Source: Selenomonadaceae bacterium (lineage in GTDB: Bacteria; Bacillota; Negativicutes; Selenomonadales; Selenomonadaceae). From it: a stretch of DNA of 64,000 nucleotides. A model generated the notes under the pieces. The model worked only from the letters and a program-made list of their open reading frames with translations. It made no database searches and had not been told where the DNA came from. The stretch is from the NCBI GenBank assembly GCA_030523645.1, contig JAUNIB010000002.1, positions 1-64,000 on the forward strand, in the 5' to 3' direction. Position 1 is the first letter of the stretch; every line of letters begins with the position of its first letter. A program made the translations under genes and the position numbers. Below, one piece after another: positions 9,166 through 19,121 of the stretch.

Positions 9166-10665
9166 TTATCTGCCGGCAAAGGCCTTTACTGCCTTAGGCA
9201 TATCATCCTTCTCAACAACTTCCTTATGAAGTACCGGCAAGCCCTTCAGCCCGGCCAGACCCTCAGGTGCCTTCACCGGATTCTTGCCCTCCAGAGCTTC
9301 CAGCAGAGCGAATGCATCCTTGCCCTCGGCCTTCTCGCCAAGCGCCTCAAGTACGCTGCTGCTGAACTTGTATGGGCTGGCGGTAGAAACGATGACCATG
9401 GGACGGTCGCTGTGAGTCTTTGCCTTGTATGCCTCGGCTACAGCCCAGGCGACAGCGGTATGAGTATCGAGAACATAGCCGTACTCGTCATAGACAGCCT
9501 TGATAGTCTCAAGAGTCTTTGCATCATCGGCACAGCCGGCCCAGAAATAGTTGGACAGACGGACGAGCATGTTCTCTCCGGCATCGTAGCCGCCGTTGTC
9601 ATTCAGCTCCTTCATCCAGCCGGCCACCATATTGGCATCACCGGTGAGATGGTAGAGCAGTCGCTCAAGATTGCTGGACACGAGAATATCCATAGAGGGA
9701 GAAATAGTCTTGAAGAACTCACGCTTGCGGTCATAGTAACCGGTCTGAATGAAATCAGTGAGAACATTATTGGAATTGGAAGCGCATACCAGCTTACCTA
9801 CCGGCAGACCCATCTGACGGGCATAGAAGCCGGCGAGGATATTGCCGAAGTTGCCAGTGGGGACAGTGAAGTCGATAGCATCTCCGGACTTAATGGTACC
9901 GGCTGCAACCATATCGGCATAGGCGCTGAAGTAATAAACAATCTGCGGAACGAGGCGGCCCCAGTTAATGGAATTGGCACTGGAAAGATGGACACCCATC
10001 TCCGCCAGCTCCTTGGCGATAGCCTCATCACCGAAAATCTTCTTTACGCCGGTCTGTGCATCATCGAAATTGCCCTTGATGGCGAGAACGGAAACATTGC
10101 CGCCGGCCTGAGTCGCCATCTGGAGGCGCTGTATATCACTGACGCCGCCGTCCGGGTAGAATACACAAATCTTAGTCTGGTCAACATCGGCAAAGCCGGC
10201 CAGAGCCGCCTTGCCGGTATCACCGGAGGTAGCAACGAGGATGAGGACGGTGTTCTTCTCACCGGTCTTCTTCAGTGCAGTGGAAAGCAGCTGCGGGAGA
10301 AGCTGGAGGGCCATATCCTTAAAGGCGCTGGTGGGGCCATGCCACAGCTCAAGGACGGACTTGTCGCCCACCTGCTTTACCGGGGCAATCTTCTCATCAT
10401 CAAACTTGCCGCTGTAGGCCCGGTCGATGCAGCCGGTGATTTCTTCATCGGTATAGTCGGTAAGGAAAAGGGAGAGGACGCGGCGGGCCCGCTCAGCATA
10501 GTCAACCTCTGCCAGCTGTGCCACGAAATCTGCAGTCACTCTGGGCATTTCATCCGGAACATAGAGTCCTCCATCCGGAGCAAGACCGCGAATAATGGCG
10601 GCTGCCGAGTCCATTGCCTGAGTTTTATCGGTGGCTCCAATGCCACGAGTGCTGATAAATTTCAT
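9166..10665 (-). CDS. thrC: Threonine synthase
   Basis: PLP enzyme converting O-phosphohomoserine to threonine and phosphate. It is 499 residues, the size of the longer (yeast/E. coli-like) subgroup. Seen: N-terminal TRGI...APDGGLYVP, the PLP-lysine segment GPTSAFKDMALQLLP, the phosphate-binding LVATSGDTGKAALAG, and VPTGNFGNILAG. It appears monocistronic, with about 160 bases to the next gene. No T-box or riboswitch is visible upstream, so regulation is not evident from sequence. Confidence 0.96.
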   Translation of the reverse strand: MKFISTRGIGATDKTQAMDSAAAIIRGLAPDGGLYVPDEMPRVTADFVAQLAEVDYAERARRVLSLFLTDYTDEEITGCIDRAYSGKFDDEKIAPVKQVGDKSVLELWHGPTSAFKDMALQLLPQLLSTALKKTGEKNTVLILVATSGDTGKAALAGFADVDQTKICVFYPDGGVSDIQRLQMATQAGGNVSVLAIKGNFDDAQTGVKKIFGDEAIAKELAEMGVHLSSANSINWGRLVPQIVYYFSAYADMVAAGTIKSGDAIDFTVPTGNFGNILAGFYARQMGLPVGKLVCASNSNNVLTDFIQTGYYDRKREFFKTISPSMDILVSSNLERLLYHLTGDANMVAGWMKELNDNGGYDAGENMLVRLSNYFWAGCADDAKTLETIKAVYDEYGYVLDTHTAVAWAVAEAYKAKTHSDRPMVIVSTASPYKFSSSVLEALGEKAEGKDAFALLEALEGKNPVKAPEGLAGLKGLPVLHKEVVEKDDMPKAVKAFAGR

Positions 10666-10825
10666 TACCTGTTTCTCCTTCTTACTAAAAGCTCTGTATC
10701 TATTGCTTATTCAGATTAACTAAGCCCTTAAACGATATTTTAATAGCATATCATAGGCGGTAAATATTCGCCACAAAAATCTTTTGTGCATTGGAAAAAT
10801 ACTGTATTCATTTCCCCAACGGCCA

Positions 10826-11413
10826 TTAGTTTTTCTTTCGCAGGCCGGCTCTTACGATGGCCTCCGCTACCTCTTTTATGGTCTTGCGCTTCATCATACT
10901 GTAGCGCTGAATCCGTCGGTACGCTTCGCTCTCGGAAATGTTGTGAGCATCCATCAGTATTCCCTTTGCCCTGTCCAGAGTCTTGCGAAGTTCCAGAGAA
11001 TCCTTCGTTTCCTCCAGCTCCTGCTCCAGCTCCTTCATTTCCTGCCAGCGGCTGAGAGCTATCTCTATCGCCGGGGAAATGCTTTCCTCGCGGATTGGCT
11101 TGACAAGGTAGGCCAGCACGCCGGCATCCTTGGCCCGGCTGACAATCTCCGAATCACTGAAAGCGGTAAGGAGAATAACCGGTGAAATCCCTTCGTCGGC
11201 TATGGTCTTGGCCGCGGTAATGCCGTCCATATTCGGCATCTTTATATCCATCATTACCAGGTCCGGGCGATATTTGCGGGTCAGTTCAAGGGCCTGTTTT
11301 CCATCGTGGGCCTCTCCGACAATGATATGTCCCTGCTCCTCCAGCATTTCTCTAAGGTCCATGCGGATGATTGACTCATTGTCGGCAATTACGATATTAA
11401 GCGGATTACTCAT
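10826..11413 (-). CDS. ANTAR-domain response regulator
   Basis: 195 residues. The receiver domain (about 5-120) has phospho-acceptor D56 in LVMMDIKMP and K in YLVKPIR. A coiled-coil linker leads to a C-terminal ANTAR domain (about 130-190: LRKTLDRAKGILMDAHNISE, SEAYRRIQRYSMMKRKTIKE). ANTAR proteins bind paired hairpins in nascent RNA and prevent termination, as EutV and NasR do. The gene overlaps the 3' end of the kinase gene by four bases, so the two form a cognate pair. Its RNA targets are not visible nearby. Confidence 0.92.
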   Translation of the reverse strand: MSNPLNIVIADNESIIRMDLREMLEEQGHIIVGEAHDGKQALELTRKYRPDLVMMDIKMPNMDGITAAKTIADEGISPVILLTAFSDSEIVSRAKDAGVLAYLVKPIREESISPAIEIALSRWQEMKELEQELEETKDSLELRKTLDRAKGILMDAHNISESEAYRRIQRYSMMKRKTIKEVAEAIVRAGLRKKN

Positions 11414-12846
11414 ACATTTACCTCCTCCCTGCTGCTGTTGTCCAGCGGCAGGGTTATGACAGCTCTTGTTCCTCTACCGTCATTATTCTCCATGATAAAG
11501 GTTCCGCCCAAATCGTCACGGATGAAATTCTTAATCAAGGTAGTTCCTAATGAGCGAGTATTCTCCAAATCAAAATCATCAGGCAGACCGCATCCGTCAT
11601 CGTAGACTACGAGACGATGGCAATCTTCTTCATTTGTGATAACCAGTCCGATTGTACCACGAACCCGGTTATCATTAAAGGCATGTTTTATGATATTCAG
11701 AAGTATTTCGTTTATCGCCAGCGCAAAGCCGGTAGTCATGGCCGGCGTCAGCTGGAAGGTATCGCCGGATATGCGGCGGATAATGATGAAATCGGGGCGG
11801 ACCATCACCTCGATATTGTTCAGCAGGTTCTGGGCCAGCGACATGGCATCCACCATATCGGTGCCGCGGTTGGAAAGGTACTCGTGAATGGTCGCAATGC
11901 TTCGGACACGGCCGGCACTCTCCTTCAGCGCCTCCCTTGCCTCCGGCACTTTCATGCGGCGGCCCTGCAGATTCAGCAGGCTGGCAATACTCTGGAGATT
12001 GTTTTTTACCCGGTGATGGATTTCGCGGATTACAGCCTTCTGGATGCGGATTTCCTTTTCCTTTTCCCTTATGGCCGTTACATCCTCGATGACCACGATA
12101 CGCCCTCGGAGATTTCCCCCCGACTCTACCGGAATATCGCGCATCACCAGCACCAGACCGCCGGCAGTTATTTCCTTCTCATTGGGCTGACCCGGCTTCA
12201 TGGTCTCACTGGTGACATGGCGGGTGAGCATACGGTCACGCCGCAGCATTCCCACCGGATTGCTGACTCCCAGCACCCGGTATATTCTCTGGGCAGCCAG
12301 ATTAGCGAATACTATCCTGTCATACCGGTCCGCAATAAGTACACCGTCAGTCTCACCGATTGGCCGGTATATCTCCTCGGTATAATCTCTGGAGGTATCC
12401 TCAATCAGATTTGTCGCTGCCTTTATGATATGCCCATAGCCTTCAGAATTTATTGTTTCCTCTGTAGTCTCAATAGTAACGACAGCAATCGTACGATGGT
12501 CAGAAACAATTGGCATCGTAATCATAACAATGCTTGCTTCATCCGCACCGGTTCCGATTTCCCGATGACCCTGAATAGATTTCATCTTTTCAAAGGTGTA
12601 CTTTACCAGCGGCTCTTCTGCCATATCCAGCAGAGAACCGCCAACCGGGCCGTTGTCAAAGAAAATAGTATGGGGACGCTCAGAGGCCAGCAGGACAAGC
12701 TCACCTTCGGTTTTCCCCGGAACATAAACATTTACGATTGCGTTGGCAAAGTCGGCCACAAAGGGCAGCAGATTTATTATCTGCTTCAGGCGGACTGTTT
12801 CGCTGCCGGTTAGCCTGCATTGTCTCCATGTATCTGCTTTTATCAA
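11410..12846 (-). CDS. Sensor histidine kinase (HisKA_2 / EutW-PdtaS type)
   Basis: 478 residues, no clear transmembrane helix. It has an N-terminal sensor domain (about 20-150, as in PdtaS/EutW-like kinases), a PAS domain (about 165-260), HisKA_2 with EIHHRVKNNLQSIASLLNLQ (His 277/278), and an HATPase domain with NEILLNIIKHAF and VYDDGCGLPDD. It phosphorylates the ANTAR regulator encoded immediately downstream. The start appears to be TTG, preceded by AAGGATG. The signal sensed is unknown; EutW senses ethanolamine, but no eut genes are here. Confidence 0.9.
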   Translation of the reverse strand: MIKADTWRQCRLTGSETVRLKQIINLLPFVADFANAIVNVYVPGKTEGELVLLASERPHTIFFDNGPVGGSLLDMAEEPLVKYTFEKMKSIQGHREIGTGADEASIVMITMPIVSDHRTIAVVTIETTEETINSEGYGHIIKAATNLIEDTSRDYTEEIYRPIGETDGVLIADRYDRIVFANLAAQRIYRVLGVSNPVGMLRRDRMLTRHVTSETMKPGQPNEKEITAGGLVLVMRDIPVESGGNLRGRIVVIEDVTAIREKEKEIRIQKAVIREIHHRVKNNLQSIASLLNLQGRRMKVPEAREALKESAGRVRSIATIHEYLSNRGTDMVDAMSLAQNLLNNIEVMVRPDFIIIRRISGDTFQLTPAMTTGFALAINEILLNIIKHAFNDNRVRGTIGLVITNEEDCHRLVVYDDGCGLPDDFDLENTRSLGTTLIKNFIRDDLGGTFIMENNDGRGTRAVITLPLDNSSREEVNV

Positions 12847-12858
12847 ATCAAATCATCC

Positions 12859-13926
12859 TTATCTGTCAGAGAGCGCCAAGCCGGGAACGGCATTAAGAGT
12901 CAGCGGTGTGTATTCGTAGTCCCTGCTCAGTGACTGATAGTAGCCGCGGCAGGCAATCATCGCCGCATTGTCTGTACACATACGGCGGCTTGGGAAGAAA
13001 AACTTGTACCCGGCCGCTCCGGTGGCTTGGCGCAGCTCAGCCTCCAACGCACTGTTGGCCGCTACGCCTCCTGCCAGCACCAGCGTATCAAGTCCGGTTT
13101 CCCGCAGGGCTGCCAGTGATTTATCCACCAGAATCGCAATCACCGTCTGCTGGAAGGAAGCGGCTACATCAGCGTTATTTACCGGAATGTTCTTCAGCTT
13201 TTGTGAGTTCAGATAGTTGAGCACTGCCGATTTCAAGCCGCTGAAGCTGAACTCATAGCCGCCCTTGGCCAAGGCCTTGGGAAAGTCTATGGCGTGAGGA
13301 TCACCCTCTTTAGCCAGCCTGTCTATCTCCGGGCCTCCGGGATAGGGCAGTCCCATGACACGCGCCACCTTGTCAAAGGCCTCACCGGCCGCGTCATCTC
13401 TCGTCTGCCCCAGCAGCCGGAAGCTGTCATAGTCAGTCACATGAACAAGGGCCGTATGTCCGCCGGAAGCTACCAGTGCCACAAAAGGCGGCTTCAAATC
13501 AGGTGAGCTGAGGAAGTTTGCAAAAATATGTCCTTCCAGATGATTGACCCCGATAAGAGGAATCTCCAGAGCATAAGCCAAAGACTTGGCCGCCGCCACA
13601 CCTACCAGCAGCGCACCGACGAGACCGGGCCCGTAGGTGACGGCTATCTGGTCGATATCAGACAGCTTCAGGTCCGCCTGCTTCAGTGCTTCATCCACTA
13701 CCGGCAGCACATTCAGTATATGATTGCGGGAGGCAATCTCCGGAACAACGCCGCCGTATTTGCGATGAATCGGCACCTGAGTAGAGATTACATCTGCCAG
13801 CAGCTCCCTGCCCCCGCGCAGGATTGCGGCCGCCGTCTCATCGCAGCTTGACTCAATGCCCAGCGTGATTCGTTTCTCGGGCGCCTTGGCGGCGATTTTT
13901 TCCTTATTATAGTATTCCACGGTCAT
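12859..13926 (-). CDS. tsaD: tRNA N6-adenosine threonylcarbamoyltransferase TsaD
   Basis: Transfers the threonylcarbamoyl group to A37 of ANN-decoding tRNAs (t6A). The Kae1/TsaD signature is clear: LGIESSCDETAAAI, GGVVPEIASRNH, the metal-binding NHLEGHIFANF, VALVASGGHTALV, and GGPEIDRLA. The start chosen is the ATG of MTVEYYNKEK (about 355 residues). A GTG 13 codons earlier would overlap rimI, and GGAG lies unusually close before the chosen ATG, so the start is uncertain. It is the last gene of the tsaE-tsaB-rimI-tsaD operon. Confidence 0.95.
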   Translation of the reverse strand: MTVEYYNKEKIAAKAPEKRITLGIESSCDETAAAILRGGRELLADVISTQVPIHRKYGGVVPEIASRNHILNVLPVVDEALKQADLKLSDIDQIAVTYGPGLVGALLVGVAAAKSLAYALEIPLIGVNHLEGHIFANFLSSPDLKPPFVALVASGGHTALVHVTDYDSFRLLGQTRDDAAGEAFDKVARVMGLPYPGGPEIDRLAKEGDPHAIDFPKALAKGGYEFSFSGLKSAVLNYLNSQKLKNIPVNNADVAASFQQTVIAILVDKSLAALRETGLDTLVLAGGVAANSALEAELRQATGAAGYKFFFPSRRMCTDNAAMIACRGYYQSLSRDYEYTPLTLNAVPGLALSDR

Positions 13927-13946
13927 TCTCCAATTCCGCTGTTTAC

Positions 13947-14402
13947 TTATAGCTTCAAAATCCACATGATTATTGCGTCCTCTCCATCCTCATAGTAGTG
14001 AGGACGGCGGCCGCAATCCTTGAAGCCCAGCGAAGTATACAAATTCAAAGCGGCGGTATTTGACGGCCTTACTTCAAGGGTAAGCCGCTCCGCACCACGG
14101 GCCTTGATAATCTCTATAAGATTCTCCAGCAGGCGGCGGCTGATACCCTGCCCCTGATAGTCAGGATGAATGGCTACATTCGTTATCTGCGCCTCATCGT
14201 CGATTATCCAGCAGCCTACATACCCCGCTACTCTGCCGTCTCTTTCATCCACAGCCAGTCTGTAGGTAGTCCGTTCATTCTGCGCTTCCCGCCAAAACGA
14301 CTCCCTTGACCATGGCACGGAGAAGCACGCCTTTTCGACTACTTCTACCGCTGCCGCATCATCGGGGACCATCTCCCGGAAAGCAATCGGTGCCTTGTTC
14401 AT
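13947..14402 (-). CDS. rimI: Ribosomal-protein-alanine N-acetyltransferase RimI
   Basis: GNAT acetyltransferase of about 151 residues that acetylates the N-terminus of ribosomal protein bS18 in E. coli. The acetyl-CoA-binding signature is ITNVAIHPDYQGQGISRRLL, followed by LTLEVRPSNTAALNLYTSLGF. The ATG overlaps the tsaB stop as ATGA, indicating translational coupling. rimI between tsaB and tsaD is a common arrangement in Bacillota. Confidence 0.93.
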   Translation of the reverse strand: MNKAPIAFREMVPDDAAAVEVVEKACFSVPWSRESFWREAQNERTTYRLAVDERDGRVAGYVGCWIIDDEAQITNVAIHPDYQGQGISRRLLENLIEIIKARGAERLTLEVRPSNTAALNLYTSLGFKDCGRRPHYYEDGEDAIIMWILKL

Positions 14403-15142
14403 TTCATCTCGCACTTCGCATCATCACCCTGACCTATCGACTCCGGATGACGGACATCCCAAAGCTCCTCAGCCTCCGACCGTCTGAGATACCACGGCTC
14501 TGCCGTCATAGTATCGGCGATTTCTCCTGCCTCCAGCATAGCCGCACCCAGCAATGCTACCTCATCGGCTCTCGGCATTACCTGTACCCGGCCGGCCACT
14601 GTCACACCTTCCGGCAGGCCTTCGCTGTCTGCCAGCTTCTTTGCGGCAATATCGCCCAACAGGATTACCGGCTGCTTTCGCTCTGCCGCCGTTTCCCCGG
14701 CCATCGTCACGATGGTCTCCAGAGGTATCACCGTCACCGGCTGTATCTCCTGACCTTCCCGATAGATTCCGCAGTAGGCATTTTTCTTCTGAGCATCTGC
14801 CAGGGAGAAAACAGTTACCCCCGGCAAGTCATAATAGCGAGCCGCCAAGGCCTTCAATGTCGGCACAGCAATCAAAGGTATATTCAGCGCATAGGCCATT
14901 CCCTTGGCAGTGGCCAGTCCTATTCTCAATCCTGTAAAGGAGCCGGGGCCAATGCTCACTGCAACAGCGGTGATGTCCTGCCTCGTCTTCCCTGCCATAG
15001 CCAGCAGCTCACCGATATGCGGTACGAGCGTAGCCGAATGCTCCGGCCCATTCTCCATAGTCAGAGCCGCGATTATTTTCTTTCCATCGGAAAGTGCCAC
15101 ACTTGATACCTTTGTGGCAGTTTCGATTGCCAATGTCAGCAT
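14399..15142 (-). CDS. tsaB: tRNA t6A biosynthesis protein TsaB
   Basis: ASKHA-fold partner of TsaD in the threonylcarbamoyl-transfer complex. Seen: N-terminal MLTLAIETATKVSSVAL, SIGPGSFTGLRIGLATAKGM and AVPTLKALA. The start is the internal ATG at 15142, where family members begin; GAAGGAGTGGGAAGG precedes it. It overlaps tsaE by seven bases and rimI by four. Length about 247 residues, with a normal C-terminal domain. Confidence 0.94.
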   Translation of the reverse strand: MLTLAIETATKVSSVALSDGKKIIAALTMENGPEHSATLVPHIGELLAMAGKTRQDITAVAVSIGPGSFTGLRIGLATAKGMAYALNIPLIAVPTLKALAARYYDLPGVTVFSLADAQKKNAYCGIYREGQEIQPVTVIPLETIVTMAGETAAERKQPVILLGDIAAKKLADSEGLPEGVTVAGRVQVMPRADEVALLGAAMLEAGEIADTMTAEPWYLRRSEAEELWDVRHPESIGQGDDAKCEMK

Positions 15143-15624
15143 TTTCCTTCCCACTCCTTCAGCTGTGCCGCAGCCCGCCTGCTGCCCTCTGCCGGTGATA
15201 TCCTTATCCGGCGGCTGTTCAGCACCGCCTCATCTTCTCCCGGCAGCCGGTCTATCCTTATTTCTATGTAGTCATCCGGCAGTGCATCCGGGAACTTATC
15301 AGCCCACTCGATGAGGCTGATGGCATCTTCGTCCTCCACATACTCGTAGAAGCCGAAGTCCTCCAGCTCCGACTCCCGCTCCAGACGGTAAAGGTCGAAG
15401 TGATATATAGGCAGCCGCCCGTGATAAATATTCATCAGTCCAAAGGTCGGACTCGTCACGGTATCATCAGCACCAAGCGCTCTGGTAAGAGCCGCTGTAA
15501 AAAAAGTCTTGCCCGCTCCCAAGTCACCGATAAGGTTCACTACCGTACCGGGTACAACGGCTTCGGCAATCTTCTCTGCCAATGCTCTCGTCTCTGACTC
15601 ACCGTGGGAAATTATCTCTATCAT
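15136..15624 (-). CDS. tsaE: tRNA t6A biosynthesis ATPase TsaE
   Basis: P-loop ATPase required to recycle the TsaB-TsaD complex. Walker A is NLIGDLGAGKTFFTAAL; also TSPTFGLMNIY, YHFDLYRLE and ISLIEWADKF. Of two adjacent in-frame ATGs, the second fits GGAG spacing better (about 162 residues). It is the first gene of the t6A operon. Confidence 0.94.
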   Translation of the reverse strand: MIEIISHGESETRALAEKIAEAVVPGTVVNLIGDLGAGKTFFTAALTRALGADDTVTSPTFGLMNIYHGRLPIYHFDLYRLERESELEDFGFYEYVEDEDAISLIEWADKFPDALPDDYIEIRIDRLPGEDEAVLNSRRIRISPAEGSRRAAAQLKEWEGKC

Positions 15625-15769
15625 CATGTCTCCAATTTCAAATAAATTATCATCTTTTATCGGGTCAGCTTCATCAAGTCCACAAAACCCCAAGATATTT
15701 TACCACATCAAGTCAATAAAAAGTACTATTCTATAGCACATTGCACCATGTGCAGGAATAATTTTTTAT

Positions 15770-15808
15770 AAAAAAAGAAGCACCCCAACAATTCGCGAGA
15801 TGCTTCCT
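15770..15808 (-). terminator. Probable terminator after the transposase remnant
   Basis: On the minus strand GAAGCATC and GGGTGCTTC pair imperfectly around an AT-rich loop, followed by a run of seven T. It would end transcription coming from the accessory region. Confidence 0.6.
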
Positions 15809-15826
15809 TCAATTTCACTATTCTAT

Positions 15827-16320
15827 TTAGCAGACTGACAAGCCATTGGCTGTGGCCACTTCTATAATTTTTTCCGTCGGCAGCTTAGTGATACGGGCAA
15901 TCATATCCAAAGACAGCTTCTCTTTGAGCATACCCAAGGCGACTTCCAACTTGCCTTTTTCTATGCCTTCTGCTCTTCCCTGTTCTCTTTCGTATGCGGA
16001 AAAATTACACATATCAGCCAACTCCTTTCCTACGCCATCATCTATGACGACTCCATATTTATTTTGTAAGGTATCTCCTTTTTCCTTCAGCGTCTTACCT
16101 GAGAACAACTCAGTAAGCATTCCTAAAAGCTCGTTTTCACTGCCTTTTTCCTCAGTGCTGAGATTGACCATGACAAGAGTGATCAGATCGTAGCGGTGTG
16201 GTGGCAACTCTGCCCCCACTTCCTTGTATATTTCTTCCGGCTTTAAGCTATAGGACACAATAGAATTACGGCTTGCAGACGGAACATCCAGACATATCCA
16301 GAATTCTGGAGAGGAAGACC
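15827..16320 (-). pseudogene. C-terminal remnant of a PD-(D/E)XK nuclease-family transposase (Rpn-like)
   Basis: The open part encodes SYSLKPEEIYKEV, a central Glu/Lys-rich region, and the tail GRAEGIEKGKLEVALGMLKE with KLPTEKI, all typical of the C-terminal half of PF12784-type proteins. Translation upstream of the apparent GTG continues in the same frame (FWICLDVPSASRNSIV), which also fits the family, then meets a stop near 16320. The N-terminal PD-(D/E)XK catalytic part is missing. It is a decayed element marking the left edge of the accessory region. Confidence 0.75.
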
Positions 16321-16534
16321 TTTAAGGACAAGACCCTCTTTACCTGAGTGTCGTTTCGTATTGAACTGTTGGATACTTCCAACTCGTCTGCAATATAATT
16401 ACTCATGGTTTCATTTTAACTTTCGCTCTGTATACTGTCAAGCATTACGCCTACAGGAGCACTCGATTTTCTCCCGCACATGCACTTTGTAAAGAAAAAC
16501 TTCTCATTTCACCCTATACTTTACTCCCCATGTT

Positions 16535-17224
<690 letters not shown>

Positions 17225-17497
17225 TTATCAACCACGCTCCATTATATCTGATAGCAACTTGCATCATCACAAATTTGTCTTTCACTCTACTTCCCAATTC
17301 CAAATATATGAGGTATACCTTCCTCAGCCGATTTTGACAATCACGTGTCAACGAGGACACACACGGTATATGAATACGCCTATCAACTCTCACAAACGCC
17401 TTAAAATCAAGCTTTCCCTGCAATCATACTGCTGCCGTGACACACGAAAATTGTGTTTGTCATGTAAAATCGCCCTTTCTGAAATGCAGTTTTTATT

Positions 17498-17808
17498 TTA
17501 TTTCACAACAATCCATTTCCCAGTCTTATTACTCCCCTGACGTTCAATAACTTTCTTCATCTTTAATGAAGTCAATACTTTTCTTATATATCCGTCAGAA
17601 TATTCGCTTGTCGCTACCAGTTCCTTTATCGTTATACTCGGATTTTGTCTTATATGGTCGAGAACTTGCTGTTCTGCTTTATTAATATGAATTTCCTCTT
17701 TTTCCAGTAGCGTTCTTTTTTCGTTTTGTATTATATTCTATTTTCTCTCTTTTTGTCACTTTATTTGCCACTTTATTTGCTACTATTCTGTCGTAAATTG
17801 GGGCTTAG
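17498..17808 (-). pseudogene. Frameshifted C-terminal winged-helix remnant (AlbA_2/COG2865-like protein)
   Basis: One minus-strand frame (17498-17737) has no start codon but encodes a winged helix: QQVLDHIRQNPSITIKELVA followed by SDGYIRKVLTSLKMKKVIER and GSNKTGKWIVVK. Just upstream, another frame reads IVANKVANKVTKRE, the KVANKV-type linker that precedes such helices in predicted ATP-binding regulators with an AlbA_2 domain. A frameshift therefore separates two parts of one old gene. Family assignment is by motif recall. Confidence 0.5.
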
Positions 17809-18067
17809 ATAAATTCCTCCTGAAGCCCCAAATAAGCTTCCGTCATTTTTGCAGCGCAAAAAAGAAAACCGCCTGCCGGTTTTTGGGCAGGTCTATGTCA
17901 GGTCCCTCTGAAAAATAATAATCAATATTTTTCCTTTACTGTTTCAAAGCATCACACATAAGCCATATCGCCAATGAGAAGAGCAAATCGGCTGCAAGCG
18001 TCGAGCGCGGCAGCGAAGCTGATATCTGCCCTAGAAGTTATCGGCTTCGCTGCTTCACCGCTTCGGC

Positions 18068-18217
18068 GTGAGCGAAGAAGAGTTTTTCTCCCCGGTGGGT
18101 GCTGATGTATCGGATGACATTCAGCAGCTAGGGATGCTGAGTGTCTACAAACCTGACACAAAGGCACCCATCGGGAACGCAAAGGAAGTCAAAGCGATAA
18201 CGCCAAGCACGGCATAG
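18068..18217 (+). pseudogene. Short unassigned open segment
   Basis: A plus-strand frame from GTG encodes VSEEEFFSPVGADVSDDIQQ and then a proline/lysine-containing tail ending at TAG. The composition is protein-like, but no ribosome binding site or family is recognisable. It is more likely the 3' scrap of a lost gene than an expressed one. Confidence 0.25.
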
Positions 18218-18347
18218 CTGTGTTCCTGCTGCATTGCTCGTATGTCTAATGCAAAGACCTCTCATGTGCAAAACCGGGGCTCCGCAGTATATCCCGTCAA
18301 ATGGCAAGTACGCTCAATTTTCCGAAATTCAATAACAGTATCCCTAT

Positions 18348-18388
18348 AAACAGGCCAGTGGCTCACAATGTGAGCCACTGGCCTGTTT
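18348..18388. repeat. Perfect 19-bp inverted repeat
   Basis: AAACAGGCCAGTGGCTCAC, three bases (AAT), then its exact reverse complement. Only short A/T runs flank it, so it is not a textbook terminator, though the transcribed hairpin would be very stable. It lies 80 bases beyond the 3' end of the small minus-strand gene at 18469 and may end that transcription unit. Confidence 0.7.
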
Positions 18389-18468
18389 GCGTCACTGCGG
18401 GCAGTGTTGTTACCTATTTTCAATCAAAAGTATGTCATTGAGAACCGTCTCACTGACATTTTTTGACT

Positions 18469-18702
18469 TCAAAAAGCTTCACTATAAGTAGTTTCGCAAA
18501 GAGTCTGAGCCAACAGATGCCGTTCTGTAAACGCTCCTTCTTCGTTCATATCTCCATTATCATCAAGCAGTTCATCAACTACAACTCTTATACTTTTATC
18601 TCTAAGTTCTCTCCATTGTTCCTTGCTGAATTTTTCAAGGGCATTCTTTTCTACACCAAATTCTTTCTGAATGAATTCGACCATCTTACTGCTCAACTTC
18701 AT
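18469..18702 (-). CDS. Hypothetical small acidic protein
   Basis: 77 residues, predicted largely helical, acidic in the middle (VVDELLDDNGDMNEE), beginning MKLSSKMVEFIQKEFGVEK. No family recognised. It is the last of several short minus-strand genes in the accessory region; spacing from its neighbour (87 bases) does not prove an operon. Confidence 0.5.
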   Translation of the reverse strand: MKLSSKMVEFIQKEFGVEKNALEKFSKEQWRELRDKSIRVVVDELLDDNGDMNEEGAFTERHLLAQTLCETTYSEAF

Positions 18703-18789
18703 TTCTTCTGTCCTTCTTTCCTTTTTGGGCTTTTTGAGCCTGTTTGAGCGTATTTATTTCGTCTTTGTAGAAATTTGTATAGGATATTT

Positions 18790-18984
18790 TCAATCTCTTT
18801 TGAACTTGTCTTCGTACTCATCAACAGAGCCGCTTACGATTTCAAATTCTTCAGGGACATACAAATAATCTTCCCCGGTATTATCTACAATTTGATAACA
18901 TCCAGCTTGTATTCCCAAAACCTCATATTCCTGCCCGTAATTAAGTCCCAAAGGGTCTGATTCCTCAACATACCGCACAATCAA
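18790..18984 (-). CDS. Hypothetical small beta-rich protein
   Basis: About 64 residues with an SH3-like strand pattern (YGQEYEVLGI, CYQIVDNTGEDYLYVPEEF) and an acidic C-terminus. The start looks like TTG, since AAGGGGAAG is correctly spaced before it. No family or function recognised. Same orientation as the radical SAM cluster upstream. Confidence 0.5.
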   Translation of the reverse strand: MIVRYVEESDPLGLNYGQEYEVLGIQAGCYQIVDNTGEDYLYVPEEFEIVSGSVDEYEDKFKRD

Positions 18985-19121
18985 TTTTCTTCCCCTTTCA
19001 ATGATTTTTCCTTTATGCTCACTTTACAAAAAACTGGTAATCGCCACAAGCAATACAGCTTGTGGCGTATTTTTATAAAAGGATGCTCATTTCTGGCCGC
19101 CCTTTATGATTTGTTATTCTA

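Noticed and set aside
10666-10825. Possible T-box or riboswitch upstream of thrC
   Set aside because: No AGGGTGG motif, specifier stem or terminator is present in the 160 bases.
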